NCBI RefSeq assembly: GCF_003751605.1
Contig: NZ_RJVJ01000001.1
Coordinates: 5,518,001-5,582,000 of the forward strand
Source of the DNA: Kitasatospora cineracea
GTDB lineage: Bacteria; Actinomycetota; Actinomycetes; Streptomycetales; Streptomycetaceae
Reading direction: 5' to 3'
Length of the DNA stretch: 64,000 bases
The position numbers were made by a program, and so were the translations under genes. Under the pieces are notes generated by a model. It saw only the letters and a program-made list of their open reading frames with translations, did no database searches and was not told the DNA's origin. This document shows positions 16,463 to 24,590 of the stretch, in pieces; within the stretch, counting starts at the first letter, position 1, and the number at the start of each line of letters is the position of its first letter.

Positions 16463-16888
16463 TCAGGGGCGGGGCGCCAGGCGGAAGGTCAGCACCCGGC
16501 CGTCCTCCTCGCTGGTCACCAGGTGGACCCGGGCGCCGATCGGCACCGCCCCCGGCAGGCCGCCGAGCACCGACGCCTGCACGGTGAAGCCCTCGTCCAG
16601 CACGATCAGGTACGGCCGCCCCAGGTGCGGGCCGCGGCGGGTCGGGCGCAGCAGCCGCTGCACCGTGCCCTGTCCGCAGGCGCGGGCGGGCGACAGGTCG
16701 GCCGAGCCGCACACCGGGCACAGCAGGCAGGTCGCCGCGCTGGCCGAGTGGCACCACTGGCAGCGCCGGTAGTCGAGTTCGGCCTCGCCGGGGGCGCCGG
16801 CGGCCTGCTGGGGGAAGGGGTGTTCGACGAAGGGCGCGAACGGGGCGAGCGGGGCGTGCGGTGCGGACGGGGCGAGCGTGAGGGTCAT
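16463..16888 (-). CDS. Zn-ribbon domain OB-fold protein (DUF35 type)
   Basis: A 141-residue protein from ATG 16888 with a GAGGAGA ribosome site. A rubredoxin-like zinc ribbon uses C43-x2-C46 and C57-x2-C60, followed by an OB-fold half (about 75-140, with GTVQRLLRPTRRG and PYLIVLDEGF). In this family the protein is usually a partner of thiolases or acyl-CoA hydratases in CoA-thioester metabolism, bridging acyl-CoA substrates. The neighbouring acyl-CoA dehydrogenase and shared operators support a role in fatty or branched acyl-CoA catabolism. No thiolase partner is in this window. Confidence 0.85.
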   Translation of the reverse strand: MTLTLAPSAPHAPLAPFAPFVEHPFPQQAAGAPGEAELDYRRCQWCHSASAATCLLCPVCGSADLSPARACGQGTVQRLLRPTRRGPHLGRPYLIVLDEGFTVQASVLGGLPGAVPIGARVHLVTSEEDGRVLTFRLAPRP

Positions 16889-16976
16889 GGCCGTCTCCTC
16901 CCTGGGCCTGGGTGCGCCGCCGTACCGCCGCCCGGGAGCGGGCGTGCGGTCGGGGCGTCTGCCAGAAGGAAGGTAT

Positions 16977-17011
16977 GGCACTCAGTGCCTTCTGTAAAGG
17001 TACGGAGTGCC
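16977..17011. promoter_or_regulatory. 13-bp palindrome, copies 2 and 3 (upstream of Zn-ribbon gene)
   Basis: GGCACTCAGTGCC (16977-16989) is perfect with six-base arms; GGTACGGAGTGCC (16999-17011) is a degenerate second copy 22 bases further on. Together they cover the presumed promoter of the Zn-ribbon gene. Confidence 0.75.
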
Positions 17012-17067
17012 AAGTCATATCGGCGGATCTTCGACGGCCCGTCAGGCCCGGGGGCGGCCCGGGCCGG

Positions 17068-17793
17068 TCAGCCCTCCAGGGCCGCCTCGACGCCCTGCAC
17101 CACCCGCCACATCGGCGTCCCGCGCCGGGCCACCATCACCACCACCTCGTCGTCCTGCGAACCGCCGCCCCCGCCGCCCTCCGCGCCGTTCCCCCAGGTG
17201 TCGACCACCAGTTGCAGCGCCTCGTCCACCGCCGCGCCCACGTCGCCCTCGCCGCCCGAGCGCAGCCAGGCCCGCAGCGCGTAGTTGTGCGCCGCCACCA
17301 CCGCCGCCGCGATCACGTCCGCCCGCAGCGCGCCGTCCGAGCGGGCCGCGTACCTGGTGCGCAGGTGGCCCGCCAGGGTGCGCTCGTAGCGCCAGACCAC
17401 CGACAGCTCGTGGATGCGCAGGGTGGGCACCTGCTTGGTCAGCCGGTAGCGGCCCACCGAGAACGCCGGGTTCCCCGCGTACATCCGCAGCACCAGCCGG
17501 GCCGCGTCGCAGACCTGCTCCACCGGGTCGCCGGCCGGGTCGGCCGCGCCCAGGAAGGCCGTCATCTCGGCCAGGCAGCCGTCGTGGTCGGGGAACACCA
17601 CCGCTTCCTTGGAGGGGAAGTAGCGGAAGAACGACCGGCGGCCGACGCCCGCGAGCGAGACGATGTCGTCGATCGTGGTCTGCTCGAAACCCCGCTCGGA
17701 GAACAGCTCGAACGCCGCCTCGACCAGCGCGTCCCGCATCGTCGGCCGCGCCGCGCCGCCGGACGTCCGGTCCTGCTCATGCACCTCGCTCAT
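17068..17793 (-). CDS. TetR family transcriptional regulator of acyl-CoA genes (inferred)
   Basis: A 241-residue TetR protein from ATG 17793. The HTH is clear at about 20-65 (RDALVEAAFELFSERGFEQT, IDDIVSLAGVGRRSFFRYFPSK). The rest is a helical ligand-binding domain with a glycine run near 215. It is divergent from an acyl-CoA dehydrogenase gene. The spacer between them and the spacer before the Zn-ribbon gene carry near-identical 13-bp palindromes, so this regulator probably binds them and responds to an acyl-CoA or fatty acid. That assignment is inference from arrangement. Confidence 0.88.
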   Translation of the reverse strand: MSEVHEQDRTSGGAARPTMRDALVEAAFELFSERGFEQTTIDDIVSLAGVGRRSFFRYFPSKEAVVFPDHDGCLAEMTAFLGAADPAGDPVEQVCDAARLVLRMYAGNPAFSVGRYRLTKQVPTLRIHELSVVWRYERTLAGHLRTRYAARSDGALRADVIAAAVVAAHNYALRAWLRSGGEGDVGAAVDEALQLVVDTWGNGAEGGGGGGSQDDEVVVMVARRGTPMWRVVQGVEAALEG

Positions 17794-17837
17794 ACCCGGA
17801 CGGTAGCACCGACCAGGCGGTTCGGGCTGGGCCCGGC

Positions 17838-17873
17838 GGCACTGAGTGTGCATAATCGGGGGTACTGAGTGCC
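17838..17873. promoter_or_regulatory. 13-bp palindrome, copies 4 and 5, with -10-like CATAAT
   Basis: GGCACTGAGTGTG (17838-17850) and GGTACTGAGTGCC (17861-17873) flank a CATAAT hexamer at 17851-17856, placing a promoter for the acyl-CoA dehydrogenase gene between the two operator copies. The spacing is 23 bases. The arrangement fits repression by the divergent TetR. Confidence 0.75.
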
Positions 17874-17890
17874 ACACCGAGGAGACTGCC

Positions 17891-19042
17891 ATGACCCAGG
17901 ACTTCGACCTCTACCGGCTCGGCGAGGAGCACGAGATGCTCCGGGAGTCGGTGCGTTCGCTGGCGGAGGCGAAGATCGCTCCGTTCGCGGCGGCGGTGGA
18001 CGAGGAGGGGCGTTTCCCGCAGGAGGCGCTGGATGCGTTGCGGGCGGCGGATCTGCATGCGGTGCACGTGCCGGAGGAGTTCGGTGGTGCGGGGGCGGAC
18101 GCGTTGGCGACGGTGCTGGTGATCGAGGAGGTGGCGCGGGTGTGCGCGTCGTCGTCGTTGATCCCGGCGGTGAACAAGCTGGGTTCGCTGCCGGTGCAGT
18201 TGTCGGGTTCGGAGGAGTTGAAGGCGAAGTACCTGGGGGCGCTGGCGCGGGGCGAGGGCATGTTCTCGTACTGCCTCTCGGAGCCGGAGGCGGGCTCGGA
18301 CGCGGCGGGGATGCGGACGCGGGCGGTGCGCGACGGGGACTTCTGGGTGCTCAACGGTGTGAAGCGGTGGATCACCAACGCGGGCGTCTCGGAGTACTAC
18401 ACGGTGATGGCGGTGACCGATCCGGAGAAGCGCTCGAAGGGGATCTCGGCGTTCGTGGTGGAGAAGGGCGACGAGGGGGTCTCCTTCGGTGCGCCGGAGA
18501 AGAAGCTGGGCATCAAGGGCTCCCCGACGCGTGAGGTGTACTTCGACAGCGTGCGGATCCCGGCGGAGCGGATGATCGGGGCGGAGGGCACCGGTTTCGC
18601 CACCGCGATGCGCACGCTCGACCACACCCGGGTGACGATCGCGGCGCAGGCGCTGGGCATCGCGCAGGGTGCGCTGGACTACGCGAAGGGGTACGTGAAG
18701 GAGCGCCGGCAGTTCGGGAAGGCGATCGCGGACTTCCAGGGCGTGCAGTTCATGCTGGCGGACATGGCGATGAAGCTGGAGGCGGCGCGGCAGCTGACCT
18801 ATGCGGCGGCGGCGAAGTCGCAGCGCGGCGACGGCGACCTGACGTTCTTCGGGGCGGCGGCGAAGTGCTTCGCGTCGGACGCGGCGATGGAGATCACGGT
18901 GGACGCGGTGCAGTTGCTGGGCGGGTACGGGTACACCCGGGACTATCCGGTGGAGCGGATGATGCGGGACGCGAAGATCACCCAGATCTACGAGGGCACC
19001 AACCAGGTCCAGCGCATCGTCATGGCCCGCAACCTGCCCTGA
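17891..19042 (+). CDS. Acyl-CoA dehydrogenase
   Basis: A 383-residue flavoenzyme from ATG 17891, the usual length for short/medium-chain acyl-CoA dehydrogenases. Visible motifs: YCLSEPEAGSDAAGM (FAD/substrate contact), the RQFGKAIADFQGVQF block, and the catalytic base E368 in IYEGTNQVQRIVMAR. It introduces the 2,3 double bond of an acyl-CoA and passes electrons to ETF. Chain preference cannot be set from sequence. Codon choice is unlike its neighbours: it favours GCG, GTG and GGG where most genes here use GCC, GTC and GGC. Divergent TetR and palindromes suggest substrate-induced expression. Confidence 0.93.
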   Translation: MTQDFDLYRLGEEHEMLRESVRSLAEAKIAPFAAAVDEEGRFPQEALDALRAADLHAVHVPEEFGGAGADALATVLVIEEVARVCASSSLIPAVNKLGSLPVQLSGSEELKAKYLGALARGEGMFSYCLSEPEAGSDAAGMRTRAVRDGDFWVLNGVKRWITNAGVSEYYTVMAVTDPEKRSKGISAFVVEKGDEGVSFGAPEKKLGIKGSPTREVYFDSVRIPAERMIGAEGTGFATAMRTLDHTRVTIAAQALGIAQGALDYAKGYVKERRQFGKAIADFQGVQFMLADMAMKLEAARQLTYAAAAKSQRGDGDLTFFGAAAKCFASDAAMEITVDAVQLLGGYGYTRDYPVERMMRDAKITQIYEGTNQVQRIVMARNLP

Positions 19043-19066
19043 CGAGCGGCCGGGAACCGGTCCTGA

Positions 19067-19114
19067 CAGGGGCGCGGGGAGGCAGGGCGTACGCGCCGCC
19101 GCCCCGCGCCCCTG
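19067..19114 (+). terminator. Terminator after acyl-CoA dehydrogenase
   Basis: CAGGGGCGCGGGG (19067-19079) pairs perfectly with 19102-19114 across a GC-rich interior that can extend the stem. It lies 24 bases after the stop. Confidence 0.75.
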
Positions 19115-19292
19115 CTGTCGTGCCGCTCCGCCGGAGCGAGTGGTTCCGGTCACAGGTGGGGCGGGTGGGGCGCCTGTGGCGGGAGTGAAATCCCGTGGAT
19201 GGTGCGGGAGTTGGCCGGAAACGGATGGTGCCGTGCGGGGTGGCGGGAGGCTCTGTCCGGCACTGGGTGTCGACCCGGTGTGGCGGGGGATC

Positions 19293-19311
19293 TAAGGTAT
19301 GCCTTAGCTTA
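19293..19311. promoter_or_regulatory. Iron box (DmdR/IdeR-like) before efeO
   Basis: TAAGGTATGCCTTAGCTTA, read on the other strand, agrees at 13 of 19 positions with TTAGGTTAGGCTAACCTAA, the consensus for actinobacterial iron-dependent DtxR-family repressors. It is the most AT-rich word in the 339-bp spacer and lies 70 bases before efeO. Confidence 0.72.
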
Positions 19312-19381
19312 CTGGGCGGCCTCCGGGGGATCTTCCCGGACGGCCCCCGCATCGGCCCGACCCCTCGTCCCTGGAGTGAGC

Positions 19382-20536
19382 ATGCCCGCCCGCCGCACGT
19401 CTGCCGCCGCCTTCCTCGTCCTCGCCGTGGCGGGTGCCGCGCTGGTGGGGTGCTCGAAGAAGGACAGCGGTGCCTCGACCTCGGCGGACGGCTCCGGCCC
19501 GGTGCAGGTGACCGCGACCGACAGCTCGTGCGAGCTGTCGAAGACCACCTTCCCGGCCGGGCACGTCGAGCTGGCGGTGGCGAACAAGGGCGGCAAGGTC
19601 ACCGAGGTGTACGTCTACGCCGACGGCGACAAGATCGTCACCGAGCGGGAGAACATCGGCCCCGGCACCAAGGTCACCATCAACGCCGAGATCAAGGCCG
19701 GCACCTACGAGGTGGCCTGCAAGCCGGGCATGACCGGCGACGGCATCCGGCAGAAGATCACCGTCACGGCCGGCGCCTCCGCCTCGGCCAAGGCGGACGA
19801 CCGGCTGACCCGGGCGGTCACCGACTACCGCACGTACGCCCAGGAGCAGGCCGACGCGACCATCCCGGTGGTGGAGCAGTTCGCCGCCGCGATCACCGCG
19901 GGCGACGTGGAGAAGGCCAAGTCGCTGTTCGCCGCCTCCCGGGTCGGCTGGGAGCGCACCGAGCCGGTGGCCGAGAGCTTCGGCGACATCGACCCGAAGA
20001 CCGACACCCGCGAGGACGCCCTCGAGGACGGCCAGCAGTGGACCGGCTGGCACCGCCTGGAGAAGTCGCTGTGGGTGGACGGCAAGATCGGCGACGAGGA
20101 GAAGACCCTCGCCGCCCAGCTGGTCACCGACCTGAAGGACTGGCAGAAGCGCGTCCCCGGCGCCGAGATCACCCCCACCGGCATGGCCAACGGCGCCAAG
20201 GAGCTGCTGGACGAGGTCTCCAAGAACAAGATCACCGGCGAGGAGGACCGCTACAGCCACACCGACCTGTCGGACTTCGCCGCCAACGTCGAGGGCGCCC
20301 GCCAGGCCTACGAGCTGCTGAAGCCGGTCGCCTCGGAGAACGAGCCGGAGCTGTCCAAGACCCTGGACGGCGAGTTCGAGAAGATCACCGGCCTGCTCGG
20401 CAAGTACCGGGCCGCCGACGGCACCTACACCTCCTACGACAAGGTCACCGAGGACGAGCGCAAGACCTTCTCGGACGCGGTGAACTCGCTCGGCGAGCCG
20501 CTGTCCAAGCTGGCCGCCGCCGTGGTGGTCAAGTGA
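19382..20536 (+). CDS. efeO: Iron uptake lipoprotein EfeO
   Basis: A 384-residue extracytoplasmic lipoprotein. ATG 19382 yields a signal peptide ending in the lipobox ALVGC24. An N-terminal cupredoxin-like domain (about 40-135) contains the conserved Cys in DSSCELS and a second in EVACKPGMTG; the C-terminal M75 peptidase-like domain (about 140-384) carries the metal-binding H224-x-x-E227 in GWHRLEKSLW. EfeO binds ferrous/ferric iron and passes it to the EfeU permease. It opens an efeO-efeB-efeU operon with iron boxes before the first two genes, consistent with repression when iron is plentiful. Confidence 0.94.
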   Translation: MPARRTSAAAFLVLAVAGAALVGCSKKDSGASTSADGSGPVQVTATDSSCELSKTTFPAGHVELAVANKGGKVTEVYVYADGDKIVTERENIGPGTKVTINAEIKAGTYEVACKPGMTGDGIRQKITVTAGASASAKADDRLTRAVTDYRTYAQEQADATIPVVEQFAAAITAGDVEKAKSLFAASRVGWERTEPVAESFGDIDPKTDTREDALEDGQQWTGWHRLEKSLWVDGKIGDEEKTLAAQLVTDLKDWQKRVPGAEITPTGMANGAKELLDEVSKNKITGEEDRYSHTDLSDFAANVEGARQAYELLKPVASENEPELSKTLDGEFEKITGLLGKYRAADGTYTSYDKVTEDERKTFSDAVNSLGEPLSKLAAAVVVK

Positions 20537-20607
20537 CACCAGGCCGGCAGCGGGGCCGGTGACGGTCAAGCGCAGGTCAAACGGGGCGGGCGGGTCTGGA
20601 CTCCAGG

Positions 20608-20626
20608 TAAGGCCAGCGTAAGCTAA
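20608..20626. promoter_or_regulatory. Second iron box before efeB
   Basis: TAAGGCCAGCGTAAGCTAA matches the DtxR-family iron box at 14 of 19 positions when read on the other strand. Its presence inside the operon, 74 bases before efeB, suggests an extra iron-controlled promoter for efeB-efeU. Confidence 0.7.
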
Positions 20627-20699
20627 GTCCCCGTCAGGGTGCTGCCGCAGCGGCGGCAGCACCCCCACCCGGTACCACGTCCGAGAGGGAACGCCAGAG

Positions 20700-21992
20700 A
20701 TGGACGCCGAGAACGAGCAGCAGGCGGCCCCCGCCGAGAGCGGTGGGGCCGCGCCGCGGGCCGGGCTCAGCCGACGGGCCGTCATAGGCTGGGCGGGGGC
20801 CGGGGTCGCGCTCGGCGCGGCCGCGGTGGGCACGGTGGCCGCCGCCACCATGTCCAGCGAGGACGGCGCCGCCGCGCCGCAGACGCCGGACGTCCCGTTC
20901 TACGGCGAGCACCAGTCGGGCATCTCCACCCCCGTCCAGGACCGGCTGCACTTCGCCGCCTTCGACGTGATCACCGACGACCGGGACGCCCTGGTCAAGA
21001 TGCTCAAGGAGTGGACCAAGGCGGCCGCCTCGATCACCGGCGGCCGCGAGGTCGGCGGCGGCGCGGTCGGCGTCGTCCCCGAGTCGCCGCCGGACGACAC
21101 CGGCGAGGCGCTCGGCCTGCCCGCCTCCCGGCTCACCCTGACCATCGGCTTCGGGCGCACCCTGTTCGACAAGGACGGCACCGACCGGTTCGGGCTCAGG
21201 GCCAAGCTGCCCGAGGCGCTGGTCGAGCTGCCCAAGTTCAAGGGCGACCGGCTGGAGGCCGCCCGCAGCGGCGGCGACCTGTGCATCCAGGCCTGCGCCG
21301 ACGACCCGCAGGTCGCGGTGCACGCGATCCGCAACCTGGCCCGGATCGGCATGGGCGTGGTCAACGTCCGCTGGTCGCAGCTCGGCTTCGGCAAGACCTC
21401 CTCCACCACGCCGGACAGCCAGACCCCGCGCAACCTGATGGGCTTCAAGGACGGCACCCACAACATCGCCGGAACCGACGCCGACGCGCTCGGCAAGCAC
21501 GTCTGGGTCGCCCCCGGCGACGGCGCCGACTGGATGACCGGCGGCTCCTACCTGGTGGCCCGCCGGATCCGGATGACCATCGAGACCTGGGACCGCGCCT
21601 CGCTCAAGGACCAGGAGGACACCTTCGGCCGCACCAAGATCGAGGGCGCCCCCTACGGCAAGCAGAAGGAGCGCGACACCCCCGACCTGTCCGCTCTGCC
21701 CGCCGACTCGCACGTCCGCCTGGCGCACCCCGACAGCAACGACGGGCTGATGATCCTGCGCCGCGGCTACTCCTTCACCGACGGCACCGACGGCCTCGGC
21801 CGCCTGGACGCCGGCCTGTTCTTCCTGGCGTACCAGCGCGACACCCGCAAGGCGTTCGTCCCGCTGCAGACCAAGCTCGCGGCCAACGACAAGCTGAACG
21901 AGTACATCACCCACGTCGGATCCGCCCACTTCGCCTGCCCGCCCGGTGTCCGCAAGCCCGGCGAGTGGTGGGGCCAGAGCCTCTTCGGCTGA
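20700..21992 (+). CDS. efeB: Dye-decolourising haem peroxidase EfeB
   Basis: A 430-residue DyP-type peroxidase from ATG 20700. Residues about 22-50 (SRRAVIGWAGAGVALGAA) form a twin-arginine signal, so it is exported folded. The DyP signature GFKD251G, whose Asp is the distal acid-base residue, is followed by conserved blocks AHPDSNDGLMILRRGYSF and LFFLAYQRD. In Efe systems it is thought to oxidise ferrous iron or act on haem outside the membrane. It is 37 bases upstream of efeU, so the two are co-transcribed. Confidence 0.94.
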   Translation: MDAENEQQAAPAESGGAAPRAGLSRRAVIGWAGAGVALGAAAVGTVAAATMSSEDGAAAPQTPDVPFYGEHQSGISTPVQDRLHFAAFDVITDDRDALVKMLKEWTKAAASITGGREVGGGAVGVVPESPPDDTGEALGLPASRLTLTIGFGRTLFDKDGTDRFGLRAKLPEALVELPKFKGDRLEAARSGGDLCIQACADDPQVAVHAIRNLARIGMGVVNVRWSQLGFGKTSSTTPDSQTPRNLMGFKDGTHNIAGTDADALGKHVWVAPGDGADWMTGGSYLVARRIRMTIETWDRASLKDQEDTFGRTKIEGAPYGKQKERDTPDLSALPADSHVRLAHPDSNDGLMILRRGYSFTDGTDGLGRLDAGLFFLAYQRDTRKAFVPLQTKLAANDKLNEYITHVGSAHFACPPGVRKPGEWWGQSLFG

Positions 21993-22029
21993 CCCCCGCC
22001 ACCCACTCTTCCGAGGAAGGAGAACCGCC

Positions 22030-22881
22030 GTGTTCGCCAACTACCTGATCGGCCTGCGCGAAGGCCTCGAGGCCAGCCTCGTGGTCTGCATCCTGATCGC
22101 CTACCTGGTCAAGACCGGCCGCAAGGACCGGCTCGGCCCGGTGTGGATCGGCGTCGGCAGCGCCGTCGCGCTGGCCATGGCGTTCGGCGCGGTGCTGCAG
22201 TTCGGCTCCGACCAGCTGTCCTTCGAGGCCCAGGAGGCGCTCGGCGGCAGCCTGTCGATCATCGCGGTCGGCCTGGTCACCTGGATGGTCTTCTGGATGC
22301 GCCGCACCGCGCGGCACCTGAAGAGCGAACTCCAGGGCAAGCTGGACGCCGCGCTCGCCATGGGCACCGTCGCGCTGATCGTCACCTCCTTCCTGGCCGT
22401 CGGCCGCGAGGGCCTGGAGACCGCGCTGTTCATCTGGACCGCCGTCCAGTCCACCGGCGACGGCTGGAGCCCGCTGGCCGGCGCGACGCTGGGCCTGCTC
22501 ACCTCGGTCGTGCTGGGCTGGCTGTTCTACCGCGGCGCGGTCAAGATCAACCTGGCCAAGTTCTTCACCTGGACCGGCGGCATGCTGGTCGTCGTCGCCG
22601 CGGGCGTCCTCGCCTACGGCGTGCACGACCTCCAGGAGGCCGGCTGGATCCCCGGCCTCGGCACGCTGGCCTTCGACATCTCCTCCACCATCCCGGCGGA
22701 CAGCTGGTACGGCACGCTGCTCAAGGGCGTGTTCAACTTCCAGCCCAACCCGACGGTGGTCCAGGTGGTGGTCTGGCTGCTGTACCTGGTGCCGACGCTG
22801 TACTTCTTCTTCCGCAAGCCCGCCTCCGGCGGGGTGCAGGGCAAGCCGGTCCAGGCGCCGGCCGAACCGAAGGCCGCCTGA
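22030..22881 (+). CDS. efeU: Ferrous iron permease EfeU (OFeT family)
   Basis: A 283-residue polytopic membrane protein. GTG 22030 follows AAGGAG at about 22017. Both iron-binding REGLE motifs of the FTR1/EfeU family are intact: R10-E-G-L-E14 in the first helix and R126-E-G-L-E130 in a later one. About seven membrane segments are visible. It transports iron with EfeO and EfeB supplied by the upstream genes. The tail after residue 268 (GGVQGKPVQAPAEPKAA) is a low-complexity extension that has been tandemly duplicated downstream together with the stop codon and flank. Confidence 0.94.
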   Translation: MFANYLIGLREGLEASLVVCILIAYLVKTGRKDRLGPVWIGVGSAVALAMAFGAVLQFGSDQLSFEAQEALGGSLSIIAVGLVTWMVFWMRRTARHLKSELQGKLDAALAMGTVALIVTSFLAVGREGLETALFIWTAVQSTGDGWSPLAGATLGLLTSVVLGWLFYRGAVKINLAKFFTWTGGMLVVVAAGVLAYGVHDLQEAGWIPGLGTLAFDISSTIPADSWYGTLLKGVFNFQPNPTVVQVVVWLLYLVPTLYFFFRKPASGGVQGKPVQAPAEPKAA

Positions 22882-23120
22882 CGGCGGGGGTCGGGGCGGG
22901 TGCCCGGGAGCCGCTCGGTGCCGTGATTGTGCGGTGGCCGGGCGGTTCGGCGTTGGTGGGGGTGGGTGGGGGTGTTCGGCGGGGTGCGGGGCAAGCCGGT
23001 CCAGGCGCCGGCCGAACCGAAGGCCGTCTGAAGGCGGGGCGGGTGCCCGGGAGCCGCTCGGTGCCGTGATTGTGCGGTGGCCGGGCGGATCGGCGTTGGT
23101 GGGGGTGGGGGTGGGGCTCA
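22828..23120 (+). repeat. Tandem duplication of the efeU 3' end (about 150-bp unit)
   Basis: The DNA from 22828 (codons for GGVQGKPVQ onward, the stop, and about 100 bases of flank) is repeated almost identically from 22978, offset by 150 bases. The copies differ by a few substitutions and one seven-base deletion. The second copy is untranslated and holds no gene. Confidence 0.9.
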
Positions 23121-23699
23121 GGTGGGCCAGTGGTGGAGGGCTTGGGCGGCGATCCGGTGCAGTTGGTCGGGCGGGGTGCCGTCGGCGGCCTGGACGGCGA
23201 GGCCGTGGGTGAGGGCGCTCAGGTAGCCGGCCAGGGCGGCCGGGTCGGTGCCGGGTGGGAACTCGCCGTCGGCGGCGGCCTGTTCGAGGCGGGCGCGCAG
23301 GGCGGCGCGCTGGGTGGCGCGGCGGGCGGCGCTCTCGGCGCGCACCGCCTCCGAGCCGGGGCCGGTGGCGAGCGCGCCGTGCACCAGCAGGCAGCCGGGG
23401 CCCTCCGGGCGGGTGACCACCTCGACGGTGCCGCGCAGCAGTTGCTCGGCGACCGCGCGGGCGGTGGGCGCGGCCAGGGCCTCCCGGACGTGCCGGGCCG
23501 GGCCGTGGTGGTAGCGGTCCAGGCACTGGCGGAACAGTGCCTCCTTGTTGCCGTACGCCGCGTACAGGCTGGGCCGGTTGATGCCCATCGCGGCGGTGAG
23601 GTCGGAGAGCGCGGTGCCCTCGTAGCCGTGCCGCCAGAAGACGCGCATCGCGCGCTCCAGCCGCTCGTCGAGGTCGAACGTGCGCGGACGGCCCGTCAT
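23118..23699 (-). CDS. TetR family transcriptional regulator
   Basis: A 193-residue regulator from ATG 23699. The HTH region reads RAMRVFWRHGYEGTALSDL, GINRPSLYAAYGNKEALF, which is the AcrR-like form. The C-terminal domain resembles TetR_C families linked to oxidoreductase genes. It is divergent from an SDR gene, with a perfect 16-bp palindrome between, so it most likely represses the SDR. The gene ends within the second copy of the efeU tail repeat. Confidence 0.88.
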   Translation of the reverse strand: MTGRPRTFDLDERLERAMRVFWRHGYEGTALSDLTAAMGINRPSLYAAYGNKEALFRQCLDRYHHGPARHVREALAAPTARAVAEQLLRGTVEVVTRPEGPGCLLVHGALATGPGSEAVRAESAARRATQRAALRARLEQAAADGEFPPGTDPAALAGYLSALTHGLAVQAADGTPPDQLHRIAAQALHHWPT

Positions 23700-23742
23700 G
23701 TCGTCCTGCCCTCCGGTGGGTTCGGTTCTGCCCCGGTCATTC

Positions 23743-23789
23743 TGTACCGATCGATATGGTAGCGTCTCCGCCGTGTACCGAACGGTACA
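23743..23789. promoter_or_regulatory. TGTACCG operators between TetR and SDR
   Basis: TGTACCGAACGGTACA (23774-23789) is a perfect palindrome with seven-base arms. An imperfect copy, TGTACCGATCGATATGGTA, begins at 23743. The pair covers the divergent promoter region. Confidence 0.78.
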
Positions 23790-23810
23790 GATCTGGGAGG
23801 GGAACCCGAC

Positions 23811-24590
23811 ATGACGCAGCAGCCCACCGCCACCGCCACCTTCGCGCCCGACGCACTGGCCGGCCGCACCGCCCTGGTCACCGGCGGCTCGCGCGGCATC
23901 GGCGCCGCGATCGCCCTGGCCCTGGCCGCCGCCGGGGCCGACGTCGCACTCAGCCACGGCGGCTCGGCCGACCGGGCCGCGGACGTGGTGCGGCGGATCG
24001 AGGCGCTCGGCCGGCGAGCCGCCGCCTACCGGGCCGACCAAGGGGACACCGCCCAGGTCGAGGACCTGGTCGCCACCGTCGCGGCGGACTTCGGACGGCT
24101 CGACATCCTGGTCAACAACGCCGGCGTGCTGGCCGGCGCCCCGGTCGACGGGGACGCCGACCCGGCGGCCCTGGAGCGCCAGTACGCCGTCAACGTGACC
24201 GGGGTGACCGCCGCGATCCGGGCCGCCGCGCCCCGGCTGCCCGACGGCGGGCGGATCATCACCGTCGGCTCCAACCTGGCCACCCGCCCCGGCCTGCCCG
24301 GCCTCGCCGACTACGCGGCGACCAAGGCCGCCGTCACCTCCTACAGCCGCAGCGCCGCCAGCGAACTGGCCGGCCGCGGCATCACCGTCAACGTGGTGCA
24401 GCCCGGCTCGACCGCCACCGAGATGAACCCCGAGGACGGCCCGCACTCCGAAGCCCAGCGCGCCGCCAACGCGCTCGGCCGCTACGGCCGCCCCGAGGAG
24501 ATCGCCGCCGCCGTGGTCTTCCTGGCCACACCGGCCGCCGCCTTCGTCACCGGCAGCGTGCTGGCCGTCGACGGCGGCTACTTCGGCTGA
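23811..24590 (+). CDS. Short-chain dehydrogenase/reductase
   Basis: A 259-residue classical SDR from ATG 23811 with GGGAGGGGA upstream. The cofactor motif is T24-GGSRGIG31, the fold-stabilising N102-NAG105 is intact, and the catalytic pair is Y168-AATK172. The C-terminal PGSTATEMNP and FVTGSVLAVDGGYFG blocks are typical of 3-oxoacyl-ACP reductase-like SDRs. The cofactor and substrate are undetermined. The last 13 bases overlap the 3' end of the convergent cupin gene. Confidence 0.92.
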   Translation: MTQQPTATATFAPDALAGRTALVTGGSRGIGAAIALALAAAGADVALSHGGSADRAADVVRRIEALGRRAAAYRADQGDTAQVEDLVATVAADFGRLDILVNNAGVLAGAPVDGDADPAALERQYAVNVTGVTAAIRAAAPRLPDGGRIITVGSNLATRPGLPGLADYAATKAAVTSYSRSAASELAGRGITVNVVQPGSTATEMNPEDGPHSEAQRAANALGRYGRPEEIAAAVVFLATPAAAFVTGSVLAVDGGYFG

